Assembly (NCBI RefSeq): GCF_014250515.1 | Contig: NZ_CP060202.1 | Coordinates: forward strand, 493,001-557,000 | Direction of reading: 5' to 3' | Length of the DNA: 64,000 nt | Origin: Hymenobacter sediminicola | GTDB lineage: Bacteria; Bacteroidota; Bacteroidia; Cytophagales; Hymenobacteraceae | In this document: piece after piece, positions 1 through 6,976 of the stretch | How positions within the stretch are numbered: position 1 is the first letter of the stretch | Layout of the letters: each line of letters opens with the position of its first letter | Position numbers and translations under genes: made by a program | The notes under the pieces: generated by a model | Databases searched by the model: none | The model's input: the letters and a program-made list of their open reading frames with translations, nothing else | What the model was told of the DNA's origin: nothing

Positions 1-1142
1 ATGACCTGATTGGGATTGGAATCAATGCCACTCAGGTTCAGACTGATAAGGCGACCAGCTGTGACTGGAATAACGGCGCTAGCTTGTTGAGAAGTGCCTC
101 CAATCGTGACAGGGCCCAGCGAAGGATTCACGTTGCTGCCACAGTCCGACACGACAAACACCATTTCGCGCCGCACGCTGCCGATATGGAAATACGTGTT
201 GCCGGGCTGCCGACGGTACTCATCCACTTTCACGACTACCACATACTTGTTCTGGGCCTGTAGCATCGTAGTGTTGCCCGGTGTGAACAGCACTGGGGTA
301 AACGACATTGAACCCATGGCCGGGTTGAACAGGAAGCTGGGCACAGCCGTTTTCACGGGGCAAGCGCCCGTAAAGGCCAAGGAAGGAAGCGGGAATGTGG
401 GGCTGTACGTAGTTAGTGAAGCGGGAAGCGTTGCTACGCAAGGAGCACCGGTAGTGGGCAAGGAGATATACGTGGCCCCTGCATTGAACTGATTGTAGAC
501 ATTAGGGCTACCGCAGGACATTAGAGGCCGTTCCAACGAGTAGACCAATGAGTCACCGTCCGTATCATAGGCCAAGTGGCTGAACGTAGTTGGCAGGTTC
601 CAGCCCACGAATTGTACCGCATTGGTTGCAAATACTGGTGAGTGGTTTTGGAAGGTTTGGCCATTTCCCATATTGCTCAGTGTGGCCTCGTAATAGATGT
701 CCGTGTTGCCGTTGATATTGGCCAGATCCGGACGAGCATTGTCCTGTACGCTGATACGCCATTCGGCGGCCGGAGGCAACGTAACGATGGTTTCGTAGCG
801 AGCCATTTCTGTGTTTACCGGAAGGCCTGCACCACATGGGGCAGCGCCACCCGGAGCACCCGGGCAATAGGGCGTACCAATGGTTGAGTTCAGCAGCGGT
901 GCGACAGAAGTAATGGCTCCTGTGCCAGTAGTTGTGCAGCCCGTAGATCGGCACACAAATGTGGCAGTGGTATACACGCTGACACCGCTACAGTCCCGGA
1001 ATACGGTAAGGGCTAGCTTGTAGCGGTTGTTGCCAAGAGCCTCATAGGTCAGGTCGCCGCCAAGGAAGTGGGAGGCTCGTGCCGCAGGAAACTGTAGCAA
1101 CAGTAGGGCGGCTAGTAACAGGAAGGGTAAGCGTTTCATCAT
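1..1142 (-). CDS. Secreted protein, probably a large T9SS/PKD-type surface protein (C-terminus cut by window edge)
   Basis: Reading leftward from an ATG at 1142, the frame stays open to the window edge (380 codons seen). It starts MMKRLPFLLLAALLLLQ with a likely cleavage after FPAARA, so it is exported. The mature part begins ASHFLGGDLTYEALG and continues with a region rich in Thr, Ser, Asn and Pro, with several Cys. This start is typical of long Bacteroidota surface proteins that carry PKD domains and end in a gliding-motility or T9SS C-terminal domain; that family assignment is inferred from memory of the N-terminus, because the diagnostic C-terminus lies outside the window. A second ATG at 1139 is equally possible as the start. 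Confidence 0.65.
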   Translation of the reverse strand, partial: MMKRLPFLLLAALLLLQFPAARASHFLGGDLTYEALGNNRYKLALTVFRDCSGVSVYTTATFVCRSTGCTTTGTGAITSVAPLLNSTIGTPYCPGAPGGAAPCGAGLPVNTEMARYETIVTLPPAAEWRISVQDNARPDLANINGNTDIYYEATLSNMGNGQTFQNHSPVFATNAVQFVGWNLPTTFSHLAYDTDGDSLVYSLERPLMSCGSPNVYNQFNAGATYISLPTTGAPCVATLPASLTTYSPTFPLPSLAFTGACPVKTAVPSFLFNPAMGSMSFTPVLFTPGNTTMLQAQNKYVVVVKVDEYRRQPGNTYFHIGSVRREMVFVVSDCGSNVNPSLGPVTIGGTSQQASAVIPVTAGRLISLNLSGIDSNPNQV

Positions 1143-1469
1143 GGAATAAAAGATATGGTGGAGAAAAATTGCAGATACAAGAACCATGCTTAAAAATATA
1201 ATTCCAACTATATGGCTATTGATTTTTTCAAGTGTTATGGATTTGCGTTTTAGGGGCGCTGTACATGATTATGGCTGCTGGTCAGGATATTGATATTTTC
1301 TGATTAGTATTCGTCAGAAATAAGCAAAATCCAGACATAGCAACAGAATGATAATATTCCTTGCTGTTGCCGCTGTATGCTTTGTCGCACTTTTGCAGTA
1401 GCTCCCCCTGCTACTGCTGTGGCCTCCTACCTTCTGCTCTCTTCGCTTTTCGTCCCACTTTCCCTTTCC
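1143..1469. other. AT-rich divergent intergenic region
   Basis: This gap separates two divergently read genes for exported proteins. It is clearly AT-richer than its flanks. A near-match to the Bacteroidota -7 element (tatgctttg, one base too long between TA and TTTG) lies at 1376-1384. No RNA gene or convincing ORF was recognised. Confidence 0.4.
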
Positions 1470-2354
1470 ATGACCAACTCAACTACCCGGTTCCTCGCAT
1501 GGGGAATGCTCCTGGCCTTGGCCGTGTCGTGTTCTAAAGACGAGCTACCGGCTCCGCAGGCCGGCACTGCCGTCCAGTCGTCGGATGCTAGCGCCACCCG
1601 CGACGGCAACCTGGCGCTCGGCAACCCCAGCGGTGCCGTTACGGATGCCAGCCAGTACTGGAATTACCTGCTCGTAAAGCCCCAGTTCACCATGTCCTAT
1701 CACCGCGACCGGGCTGTGCCGAACTGGGTGAGCTGGCACCTGAGCAGTGCTTGGCTGGGCAGCACGCCTCGCCAAGACAATTTCGCGCCTGACAATACGC
1801 TGCCCTCCGGCTGGTTCAAAGCCAGCAGCAGTAGCTACAGCGGCTCCGGCTTCGACCGGGGCCATAATTGCCCCAGCGCCGACCGTACCGGCTCCGTAGC
1901 CGACAACACGGCGACTTTTCTGATGTCGAATATGATGCCGCAGGCTCCCAACAACAACCAGCGTACCTGGGCAAATCTGGAAAACTACTGCCGGACGCTG
2001 GTTGATGCCGGCAATGAGCTATACATCATCTGTGGTAGCTACGGCAAAGGCGGCACGGGCTCCAGCGGCTACGCTACCACCGTAGCCAGCGGCAAGATTA
2101 CTGTACCGGCACGTTGCTGGAAAGTGGTGGTTGTGCTGCCCAATGGCTCCGGCGATGCCAGCCGTGTCACGAGCAGCACCCGCATCATTGCCATCAACAC
2201 TCCCAACGACAATTCTCTGAACACAAGCTGGGGCACCTACCGCACCTCCGTCGATGCAATTGAGCAGGCTACTGGCTACAATCTGTTGTCAGCGGTGAGC
2301 ACTACTGTACAAAGCGCCATCGAATCACGGGTGGATACTGGCCCCACCAATTAG
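1470..2354 (+). CDS. DNA/RNA non-specific endonuclease, lipoprotein (NucA family)
   Basis: A 294-residue protein of the NUC/Endonuclease_NS beta-beta-alpha metal family, which cleaves single- and double-stranded DNA and RNA. The motif DRGHNCPSADRT carries the catalytic His; a downstream Asn-rich stretch (TFLMSNMMPQAPNNNQ) supplies the metal-binding Asn, and WANLENYCR is the usual following helix. The N-terminus has a hydrophobic run ending LALAVSC, a good lipobox, so the enzyme is probably anchored outside the cytoplasm, where it could degrade nucleic acid for phosphate or nucleosides. An upstream in-frame ATG at 1377 would add 31 residues and overlaps a promoter-like motif; the ATG at 1470 gives a clean lipoprotein signal and is preferred. 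Confidence 0.88.
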   Translation: MTNSTTRFLAWGMLLALAVSCSKDELPAPQAGTAVQSSDASATRDGNLALGNPSGAVTDASQYWNYLLVKPQFTMSYHRDRAVPNWVSWHLSSAWLGSTPRQDNFAPDNTLPSGWFKASSSSYSGSGFDRGHNCPSADRTGSVADNTATFLMSNMMPQAPNNNQRTWANLENYCRTLVDAGNELYIICGSYGKGGTGSSGYATTVASGKITVPARCWKVVVVLPNGSGDASRVTSSTRIIAINTPNDNSLNTSWGTYRTSVDAIEQATGYNLLSAVSTTVQSAIESRVDTGPTN

Positions 2355-2520
2355 CCATGTTGTATCTAGGTCAGCGGTTTTTGGACCCAACGCCTACCAA
2401 TATTCACCGTTTTGCCGGAAGCCGGAATAGCAAGCGTGATTCTGAGGATCACCGACTTAAGAAGTATATTAACATTCTGTTATTCTGACTTTCGCCTCAA
2501 CTTCCCGACCTACCATCTCG

Positions 2521-2528
2521 TACCTTTG
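2521..2528 (+). promoter_or_regulatory. -7 element TACCTTTG, possible promoter
   Basis: An exact TAnnTTTG match in an otherwise gene-free gap. No TTTG is present 20 nt upstream, so the promoter is incomplete by the rule seen at the tRNA-Arg. It would drive transcription through the hairpins at 2565-2590 and 2658-2710. Confidence 0.35.
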
Positions 2529-2534
2529 TAGTGA

Positions 2535-2710
2535 GTGAAGTAAGTGGGAAATGTGAAGAGGATGGAGAGCCGCGCTGCAACGCGGCTCTCTGCATTTATG
2601 CCCATCTGCGCCTGTGCTACTTCGGCCAGCACACGTAAATGGCAGAATCTATTGTCTACGAAAAAGCCCCGCGCATTTCCTGATCCGGAAAGGTCTCGGG
2701 GCTTTTTCGT
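2535..2710 (+). ncRNA. Candidate small RNA or orphan transcript with two hairpins
   Basis: Between the -7 element at 2521 and a terminator ending at 2710 lie about 175 nt with no convincing gene. A perfect 10-bp stem (2565-2574 with 2581-2590, loop CTGCAA) sits in the middle and has no U-tract. The 82-codon frame that crosses here runs through both hairpins and is unlikely to be a gene. The first hairpin could also be the end of the nuclease transcript. Weakly supported. Confidence 0.25.
2658..2710. terminator. Bidirectional intrinsic terminator
   Basis: ACGAAAAAGCCCCG (2658-2671) pairs with its complement at 2697-2710, with an inner TTTCC/GGAAA stem. There are T-runs on both strands. It lies 15 nt past the stop of the leftward DUF4468 gene and so ends that transcript. 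Confidence 0.75.
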
Positions 2711-2724
2711 AACTGACAACTGTC

Positions 2725-3273
2725 TTATTCTACGGCACCAGCAGCGGGCCGGCTATTCATATAGGAGCGAAATGACATGGCAATTTCGCTAGTGAGCGAG
2801 CTGGCCTGAGCAGTTACCCGGCGGTCATTGTGCGTGCGGGCATTGGTCCGTTCGGCCGCCAATTGGGCCACAAATTCCTCGAAAGGCACGGTTTCATCGG
2901 GCTTCTTCGGGTCAGGCGCTATTCGCAGCTGGCCTACGCTGTAGTCGTAGCCGGAAGCAAGTGTGTGGAAGACAAATTCGAACTGAACAGGTCGTTCCTG
3001 AAGCTGGCCTGATGTAGTCGTGGTTTTGACTTTCACGGTGCCCTCAGCCCGTAGCTCTCCTTTCGCCGCATCAGTGCTGATCAGCTTTTTGGGAGAGTAC
3101 GAGAAATGGTTTTCTACCCAGTCGGAGGCACGGCGAAATAGTACTGTCTGGTCGGGCTCCTCATCCGCTACCCGTTCGGTATAGCCAGCAGGCATTGCAG
3201 TGTCTTGGGCCTGCGCAGTAAGTGCCAGGCTCAGGCATCCACCAATCAAAAAACTGAGTACTACTTTTTTCAT
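2725..3273 (-). CDS. DUF4468 (TBP-like fold) secreted protein
   Basis: A 182-residue protein with a clear signal peptide (MKKVVLSFLIGGCLSLALTAQAQ, cut after QAQ). The body resembles DUF4468, a Bacteroidota family with a TBP-like fold and no known biochemical role: a 'lysed-in' pattern of LFRRASDWVENHF, then SPKKLISTDAAKGELRAEGTVKV, then a second strand set around RPVQFEFVFH, and a helix SEIAMSFRSYM near the end. It probably acts in the periplasm. It stands alone, transcribed leftward into the terminator at 2658-2710. Family assignment rests on the pattern; function unknown. Confidence 0.7.
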   Translation of the reverse strand: MKKVVLSFLIGGCLSLALTAQAQDTAMPAGYTERVADEEPDQTVLFRRASDWVENHFSYSPKKLISTDAAKGELRAEGTVKVKTTTTSGQLQERPVQFEFVFHTLASGYDYSVGQLRIAPDPKKPDETVPFEEFVAQLAAERTNARTHNDRRVTAQASSLTSEIAMSFRSYMNSRPAAGAVE

Positions 3274-3696
3274 CAGGTAGGAAGCAAAAGCAAAGAAACG
3301 AGTGACGTACTTTCTAGTGACCCGTCACTTGTACTTGGTGAGGTGATGTATGATTTTAGCAAGAAAGCCCAAGTCCACTATATACCCGAATCGGGGGCTA
3401 TGGTTGCACCTCAAAAAAGACCCTTGTTTACATCACTTAACAAAAACAAGTAGTTAGTGTAAAGTAGGATTATTTATATGCAAAGACTGTGCGCGAGCTG
3501 CAGGATATTGTTGGGTGCCAGGCAACTGCCACAAAGGTAAGGAGGAATGATGGTATGAAGGATGAAAAATATGGTTAAGTAAAGTTGTTGATAGTCAGAT
3601 TCGTACCGAGCTCTATTACTAGTAGGTGTTAGGAGGTGAAATAGCTCGCCTAATGAGAAGAGACAAAGTTTTCTCCACTAAAAAGTGGGAGCAGTA
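3274..3696. other. Intergenic region with a 7-bp inverted repeat
   Basis: Contains the upstream region of the leftward DUF4468 gene. An inverted repeat AGTGACG (3301-3307) and CGTCACT (3323-3329) lies about 30 nt before that gene's ATG, where an operator would be expected. Frames crossing here look non-coding. Nothing else recognised. Confidence 0.35.
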
Positions 3697-3728
3697 TTTG
3701 GTGGCAATAAAACGAAGTAGTACTTTTG
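3697..3728 (+). promoter_or_regulatory. Consensus Bacteroidota promoter for a small RNA
   Basis: TTTG at 3697-3700, a 20-nt spacer, then TACTTTTG at 3721-3728. This is a full match to TTTG-N20-TAnnTTTG, the same spacing as the promoter in front of the tRNA-Arg at 32004-32035. Initiation is expected near 3735. Confidence 0.7.
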
Positions 3729-3734
3729 AGCCGT

Positions 3735-3884
3735 GCTTCAACTGAATCAATATCATTTGATGAAGCGTGGGACTGAGCGAAATGCTGTCCTGCGAGATGA
3801 CCGGAAGGTCATTTCTCCCGTTGACTCTTTCGGTTTTATTGGTTTTGCTTTTTTCACCGCTTCCGTTTTCGAAGCGGTTTTTTT
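3735..3884 (+). ncRNA. Candidate structured small RNA, about 150 nt
   Basis: The segment runs from a consensus promoter (3697-3728) to an intrinsic terminator (3856-3884) and has no credible ORF. At or just before its 5' end, 3731-3740 pairs with 3761-3770 (10 bp including two G-U pairs). A second hairpin, ATGACC-GGAA-GGTCAT, is at 3797-3812 and is flanked by GAG/CTC. The third is the terminator. If transcription starts downstream of 3731, the first stem is shortened. It does not match the SRP RNA core, tmRNA or any riboswitch I know. It may be a trans-acting sRNA or a leader terminated before the gene at 3972. Confidence 0.5.
3856..3884 (+). terminator. Intrinsic terminator of the small RNA
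   Basis: ACCGCTTC (3856-3863), a 7-nt loop, GAAGCGGT (3871-3878), then a run of seven T. Confidence 0.8.
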
Positions 3885-3971
3885 GTGCCCGGCCCACTCG
3901 GTCGGCAGCGCCAAGACCATCCTTTCTCCTAGCATTTTCTAACTTCTTCTCACCCTACACTGGTACCCACC

Positions 3972-4079
3972 ATGAACGACACCACCACTCTCACCCAGCA
4001 GATGGTAGCCGCCGCTCCTGTTGCCACCCGTAACGTGAATCTGAGCACGGACCCCAATCAGATGGCTGTGTTGCGCTAA
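3972..4079 (+). CDS. Small ORF, 35 aa, possible leader peptide
   Basis: ATG to TAA encodes 35 residues, beginning MNDTTTLTQQMV and ending NLSTDPNQMAVLR. It has no signal peptide, no membrane segment, and no run of one amino acid that would suggest classical attenuation. It lies after the small-RNA terminator and before a structured segment leading to the pyrimidine genes, with spacing that fits a translated leader. Codon use is GC-rich at third positions like its neighbours (gcc, acc, aac). It may be a real small protein, a leader, or chance. Not recognised. Confidence 0.35.
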   Translation: MNDTTTLTQQMVAAAPVATRNVNLSTDPNQMAVLR

Positions 4080-4095
4080 AGCAAGCCCGACAAAA

Positions 4096-4191
4096 CCTGG
4101 CTCCGGAGGCCGGGGAGGGGTGGCTCGACCAACGGGGTGATGGAAGATCAGAGGGGATTCTGGCGCAAGTCGGTCCGTGGTTGACCACCCC
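4096..4191 (+). promoter_or_regulatory. Structured 5' leader of the pyr/pur cluster (candidate)
   Basis: Stems visible by eye: CCTGGC (4096-4101) with GCCGGG (4109-4114), and a long-range pairing of GGGGTGG...CGACCA (4117-4131) with TGGTTGACCACCCC (4178-4191). The G-rich segment between the 35-codon ORF and the first pyr gene is otherwise unexplained. It matches no riboswitch class I recognise and has no U-tract. Regulatory role is inference only. Confidence 0.3.
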
Positions 4192-4284
4192 GTTTCGGGC
4201 GGTATGTTTTGTTTACACCTAGTCCTGACGAACAGCAAGGGAGTGTTCCTTGCCAACCGATGGATTTTTCTATTTCCAGAACCT

Positions 4285-5148
4285 ATGCAACTCGGACAAC
4301 TTACGCTGCGGAACCCCGTGTGCCTAGCCGCCGCCAGCTGGCAGCTGGAAGGCGCGGGCTACGAGCGGCTGGGGGCTATCTTCACCCGCACCGTCACGAT
4401 GGAGCCCCAGCCCGGGCTCTACGAGGAAGGCATCTGGCAGGTAAACGAGCAGACCTTGCTCAACGCCACCCACATGCGCACCGAAAGCGCCGAGATTCTG
4501 GTGCAGGAGCACTTGCCCAACCTGCGCCGCTACGGCGTGCCGGTGTTTGTGAGCATCACAGCCCCTGGCATCCCTGGCTTCCGCAAGATTGCCCGCTTCC
4601 TGGCCCGCGAAACCGCCGGCCTGATTGCCGGCGTGGAAGTGTACATTGCCCAGCCTGACGCCGGGCAAGGGGAGGAGTTGACCGCGCAGTTTGTGCGCGA
4701 CGCCACCCAAGCCGTGCGCAACGAGCTAGGCCCCGCGGCTGCAGTCATCGTGAAGCTGCCGCCGTGGCCCGAGCATATTCGGAGCCTGGCGCTGGGGGCG
4801 CAGGAAGGCGGGGCCGATGCGTTGGCTGCCACCAACTTGCTCAAAGCCCTGCATTTACCCGACGATGCTACGGCCGCGCCGATGGTCGGGGGATTGTCGG
4901 GAGAAGCACTGCGGCCGGTGGCGCTACGGTGCGTGTGGGAACTGGCACACGATGAGCGGATTACGCTGCCTATCTTCGGAACGGGCGGCGTGTTCACGGC
5001 CAGCCATGTGACGGATTACCTGCGTTGCGGGGCCTCGGCTGTGCAGATTGCCAGCGGTGAGTGGCTGGAGCCCGGCCTCACGGCCCGCCTAGCCACCGAG
5101 TGCGCCCACCTTCACCCTGAAACCGTTTCCTCCGAATGGAAAAGCTAA
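4285..5148 (+). CDS. Divergent dihydroorotate dehydrogenase-like flavoprotein (PyrD family)
   Basis: A 287-residue TIM-barrel protein resembling class 1 dihydroorotate dehydrogenases along its length: LTLRNPVCLAAASW, GAIFTRTVTMEP, GVPVFVSI, VKLPPW, GGLSGEALRP, LPIFGTGGV and GASAVQI, which cover FMN and phosphate binding. Catalytic positions differ. The usual NISCPN loop, whose Cys is the base, reads YIAQPD (residues 120-125), the TKT lysine is Arg35, and the NAIGL orotate loop reads NATHM (60-64). It may therefore be a pseudoenzyme or act on another substrate, with the true PyrD elsewhere. The start at 4285 is chosen because the family motif begins directly after it; the upstream in-frame extension to 4177 overlaps the leader structure. 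It overlaps pyrF by 13 nt, so the two are translationally coupled. Confidence 0.75.
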   Translation: MQLGQLTLRNPVCLAAASWQLEGAGYERLGAIFTRTVTMEPQPGLYEEGIWQVNEQTLLNATHMRTESAEILVQEHLPNLRRYGVPVFVSITAPGIPGFRKIARFLARETAGLIAGVEVYIAQPDAGQGEELTAQFVRDATQAVRNELGPAAAVIVKLPPWPEHIRSLALGAQEGGADALAATNLLKALHLPDDATAAPMVGGLSGEALRPVALRCVWELAHDERITLPIFGTGGVFTASHVTDYLRCGASAVQIASGEWLEPGLTARLATECAHLHPETVSSEWKS

Positions 5149-5897
5149 CCCAACGAGTTCAGTACGCCAACAGCCTGCTTTGCGTGGGCCTCGACCCGGT
5201 GGGCGACGATGCGCAGGTAGCGCGCCGGCTGGCCGAAGTCATTGACCAAACCAGCGAATACGCCGCCGCCTTCAAGCCCAATCTGGCCTTTTTTCTGAGC
5301 CGGGAAAACGGCGTGCAGCTGCTGCGCGAAACCGTGCGGCGCGTGCCGGAAGGCATTCCAGTGATTCTGGACGGCAAGTTCGGCGACATTGCCAACACCG
5401 CCGACCACTACGCCCGCTTCGCCTACGACATCATCGGGGCCGACGGCGTGACGGTGAACCCCTACATGGGCGACGACGCCATTGTGCCCTTCGCCCGGCC
5501 CGGTAAGCTGGTGTTCGTGCTGGCCAAAACCTCGAACAAGCCCGCGCACTCCTTGCAGGATGTGGCCCTCACCCGCGGCGGCAGCCTCTCGGATTGCGCG
5601 GCCACCATTGCCCGCAAGCTCGATGAAGTGCACGGCGGCATTGGGCTGGTGGTAGGCGCCACCAACGCCGAGGCCGTAGCCCGCATGCGCGCCCTCTGCC
5701 CCGAACAGTGGTTTCTGGTGCCCGGCGTGGGTGCCCAGGGCGGCGACCTAGCCGCCACCCTTCGCGCCGGCCTCCGCCCCGACGGCGCCGGCCTGCTCAT
5801 CAATACGTCGCGCGCGTTATGGCAGGCCGAAGATGCCGGCGCCGCCGCCCGGGAGCTGGTGGAGCAAATGAATCAGCTGCGGCCGGTAACGGTGTAA
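5136..5897 (+). CDS. pyrF: Orotidine 5'-phosphate decarboxylase, class 2
   Basis: A 253-residue enzyme that decarboxylates OMP to UMP, the last step of de novo pyrimidine synthesis, in the cytoplasm. It shows LCVGLDP near the start (substrate-binding Asp), AFKPNLAFF, and VILDGKFGDIANTA with the Asp-Lys-Asp catalytic set in the class 2 form (DGKFGDI). LVPGVGAQGGD and LLINTSRAL near the end form the phosphate site. Length fits class 2 enzymes (about 270). The start overlaps the preceding pyrD-like gene. Confidence 0.93.
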   Translation: MEKLTQRVQYANSLLCVGLDPVGDDAQVARRLAEVIDQTSEYAAAFKPNLAFFLSRENGVQLLRETVRRVPEGIPVILDGKFGDIANTADHYARFAYDIIGADGVTVNPYMGDDAIVPFARPGKLVFVLAKTSNKPAHSLQDVALTRGGSLSDCAATIARKLDEVHGGIGLVVGATNAEAVARMRALCPEQWFLVPGVGAQGGDLAATLRAGLRPDGAGLLINTSRALWQAEDAGAAARELVEQMNQLRPVTV

Positions 5898-5922
5898 GGC
5901 CCTAAATAAGACAGTAGGCTAT

Positions 5923-6180
5923 ATGGCAAGCATCTTTAAGCTAGGCGATATTTTGGAAATGGACGGTTTGCCCTGTGTAGTCGTCGGGCTAAGTGGCCAA
6001 ACTCTTGACAAGATGGATAAAGACGAAGTGCCGGTTCCAGAGGACCATATTGCTGTCTGGTTTGGGGATAACAGTACCAAGAGGAGATCTGAAGGAGGAA
6101 GACCAATAACAATGACTGATGTATGGTACATCCCTGAAGATTGTTTCGAGGAAGGGCCACAACCAAAAATCAGACACTAG
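5923..6180 (+). CDS. Hypothetical protein, 85 aa, inside the pyr cluster
   Basis: Starts MASIFKLGDILEMDGLPCVVVG and contains VPEDHIAVWFGD and TDVWYIPEDCF. The pattern suggests a small beta-rich domain (five or six strands), with no signal peptide or membrane segment. It lies 25 nt after pyrF and 42 nt before pyrE on the same strand, but it is visibly AT-richer than both, with many A/T-ending codons, which suggests later insertion into the operon. Family not recognised. The real-protein call rests on the intact frame, good spacing and plausible composition. Confidence 0.6.
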   Translation: MASIFKLGDILEMDGLPCVVVGLSGQTLDKMDKDEVPVPEDHIAVWFGDNSTKRRSEGGRPITMTDVWYIPEDCFEEGPQPKIRH

Positions 6181-6222
6181 AAATCAGAGTGCAGAACCAC
6201 GCTTAGGACACTAATTCAAACA

Positions 6223-6852
6223 ATGACTGTAATATCCGCACACACTCCTCCCACTCCCTTCACCCCCGAAACCCTGGAGCAGCAGCTGTTGCAGGAAGAT
6301 GCGCTGCTGCGCGGGCACTTCCGTCTGTCCTCGGGCCTGCATTCTGATACCTACGTGCAATGTGCCCGGTTTCTGCGCCGGCCCGACTTAGCCGCGCCGG
6401 CCGCGGCGGAGCTGGCCCACCGGATTCAGGCGGCCGGTTTGCAGCCCGATGTGGTAGTGGGGCCGGCTATGGGCGGCGTGGTGATTGGCTACGAGTTGGC
6501 CCGGCAATTAGGCGTGCCCGGCATCTTCACGGAGCGCGACGACGCGGGCCAGATGACGCTGCGGCGCGGCTTTACCATCGAGCCTGGCCAGAAAATCGTC
6601 ATTGCCGAGGACGTGGTGACTACTGGTAAGAGCACCAATGAAGTAGCCCGGCTGCTGGAAGCGCTGGGGGCAAAAGTTTTGGCCGTGGTTAGTTTAATTG
6701 ACCGCACTAGTGGGAAAGCTGGCCTTTCTTTTCCGAACTTTGCCCTGCTGCCGGTCACGGCGGCTACCTACGCACCCGATGAGTGCCCGCTGTGCCGGGC
6801 AGGTATTCCGGTAGTAAAACCGGGCAGTCGGCCCGATAAAGCGTTTTCTTAA
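6223..6852 (+). CDS. pyrE: Orotate phosphoribosyltransferase
   Basis: A 209-residue type I phosphoribosyltransferase that joins orotate to PRPP to give OMP, the substrate of PyrF. The PRPP loop reads IVIAEDVVTTGKST, and GHFRLSSGLHSDTYVQC near the N-terminus is the family's orotate/PRPP loop. VVVGPAMGGVVIGYELAR is the second conserved segment. A C-terminal CPLCRAGIPVVKPGSR, with two Cys, is the common form in this phylum. Length matches the family (about 210). Confidence 0.95.
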   Translation: MTVISAHTPPTPFTPETLEQQLLQEDALLRGHFRLSSGLHSDTYVQCARFLRRPDLAAPAAAELAHRIQAAGLQPDVVVGPAMGGVVIGYELARQLGVPGIFTERDDAGQMTLRRGFTIEPGQKIVIAEDVVTTGKSTNEVARLLEALGAKVLAVVSLIDRTSGKAGLSFPNFALLPVTAATYAPDECPLCRAGIPVVKPGSRPDKAFS

Positions 6853-6976
6853 ACCTACTGCGGCGCAACCGGCGCTTCGGCAAGGCATTTTCGGCGTACC
6901 CTGCGTGGGTATGCTTCCTCACGGTGGCAATTTCGCCAGGCGTGGGAAACCCGAAAAATAGACAAACCTCCCTCTT

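Noticed and set aside
3790..3820. Possible SRP RNA core (GGAA loop)
   Set aside because: The GGAA tetraloop stem is there, but the conserved flanking GGTCAGG/AGCAG core of SRP RNA is absent.
3619..3942. Several ORFs of 60-92 codons on both strands over the small-RNA region
   Set aside because: They overlap the promoter, hairpins and terminator, show no family pattern, and conflict with each other; the RNA reading explains the region better.
3939..4256. 105-codon minus-strand ORF over the leader and small ORF
   Set aside because: Proline- and arginine-rich shadow of a G-rich structured segment with no recognisable domain.
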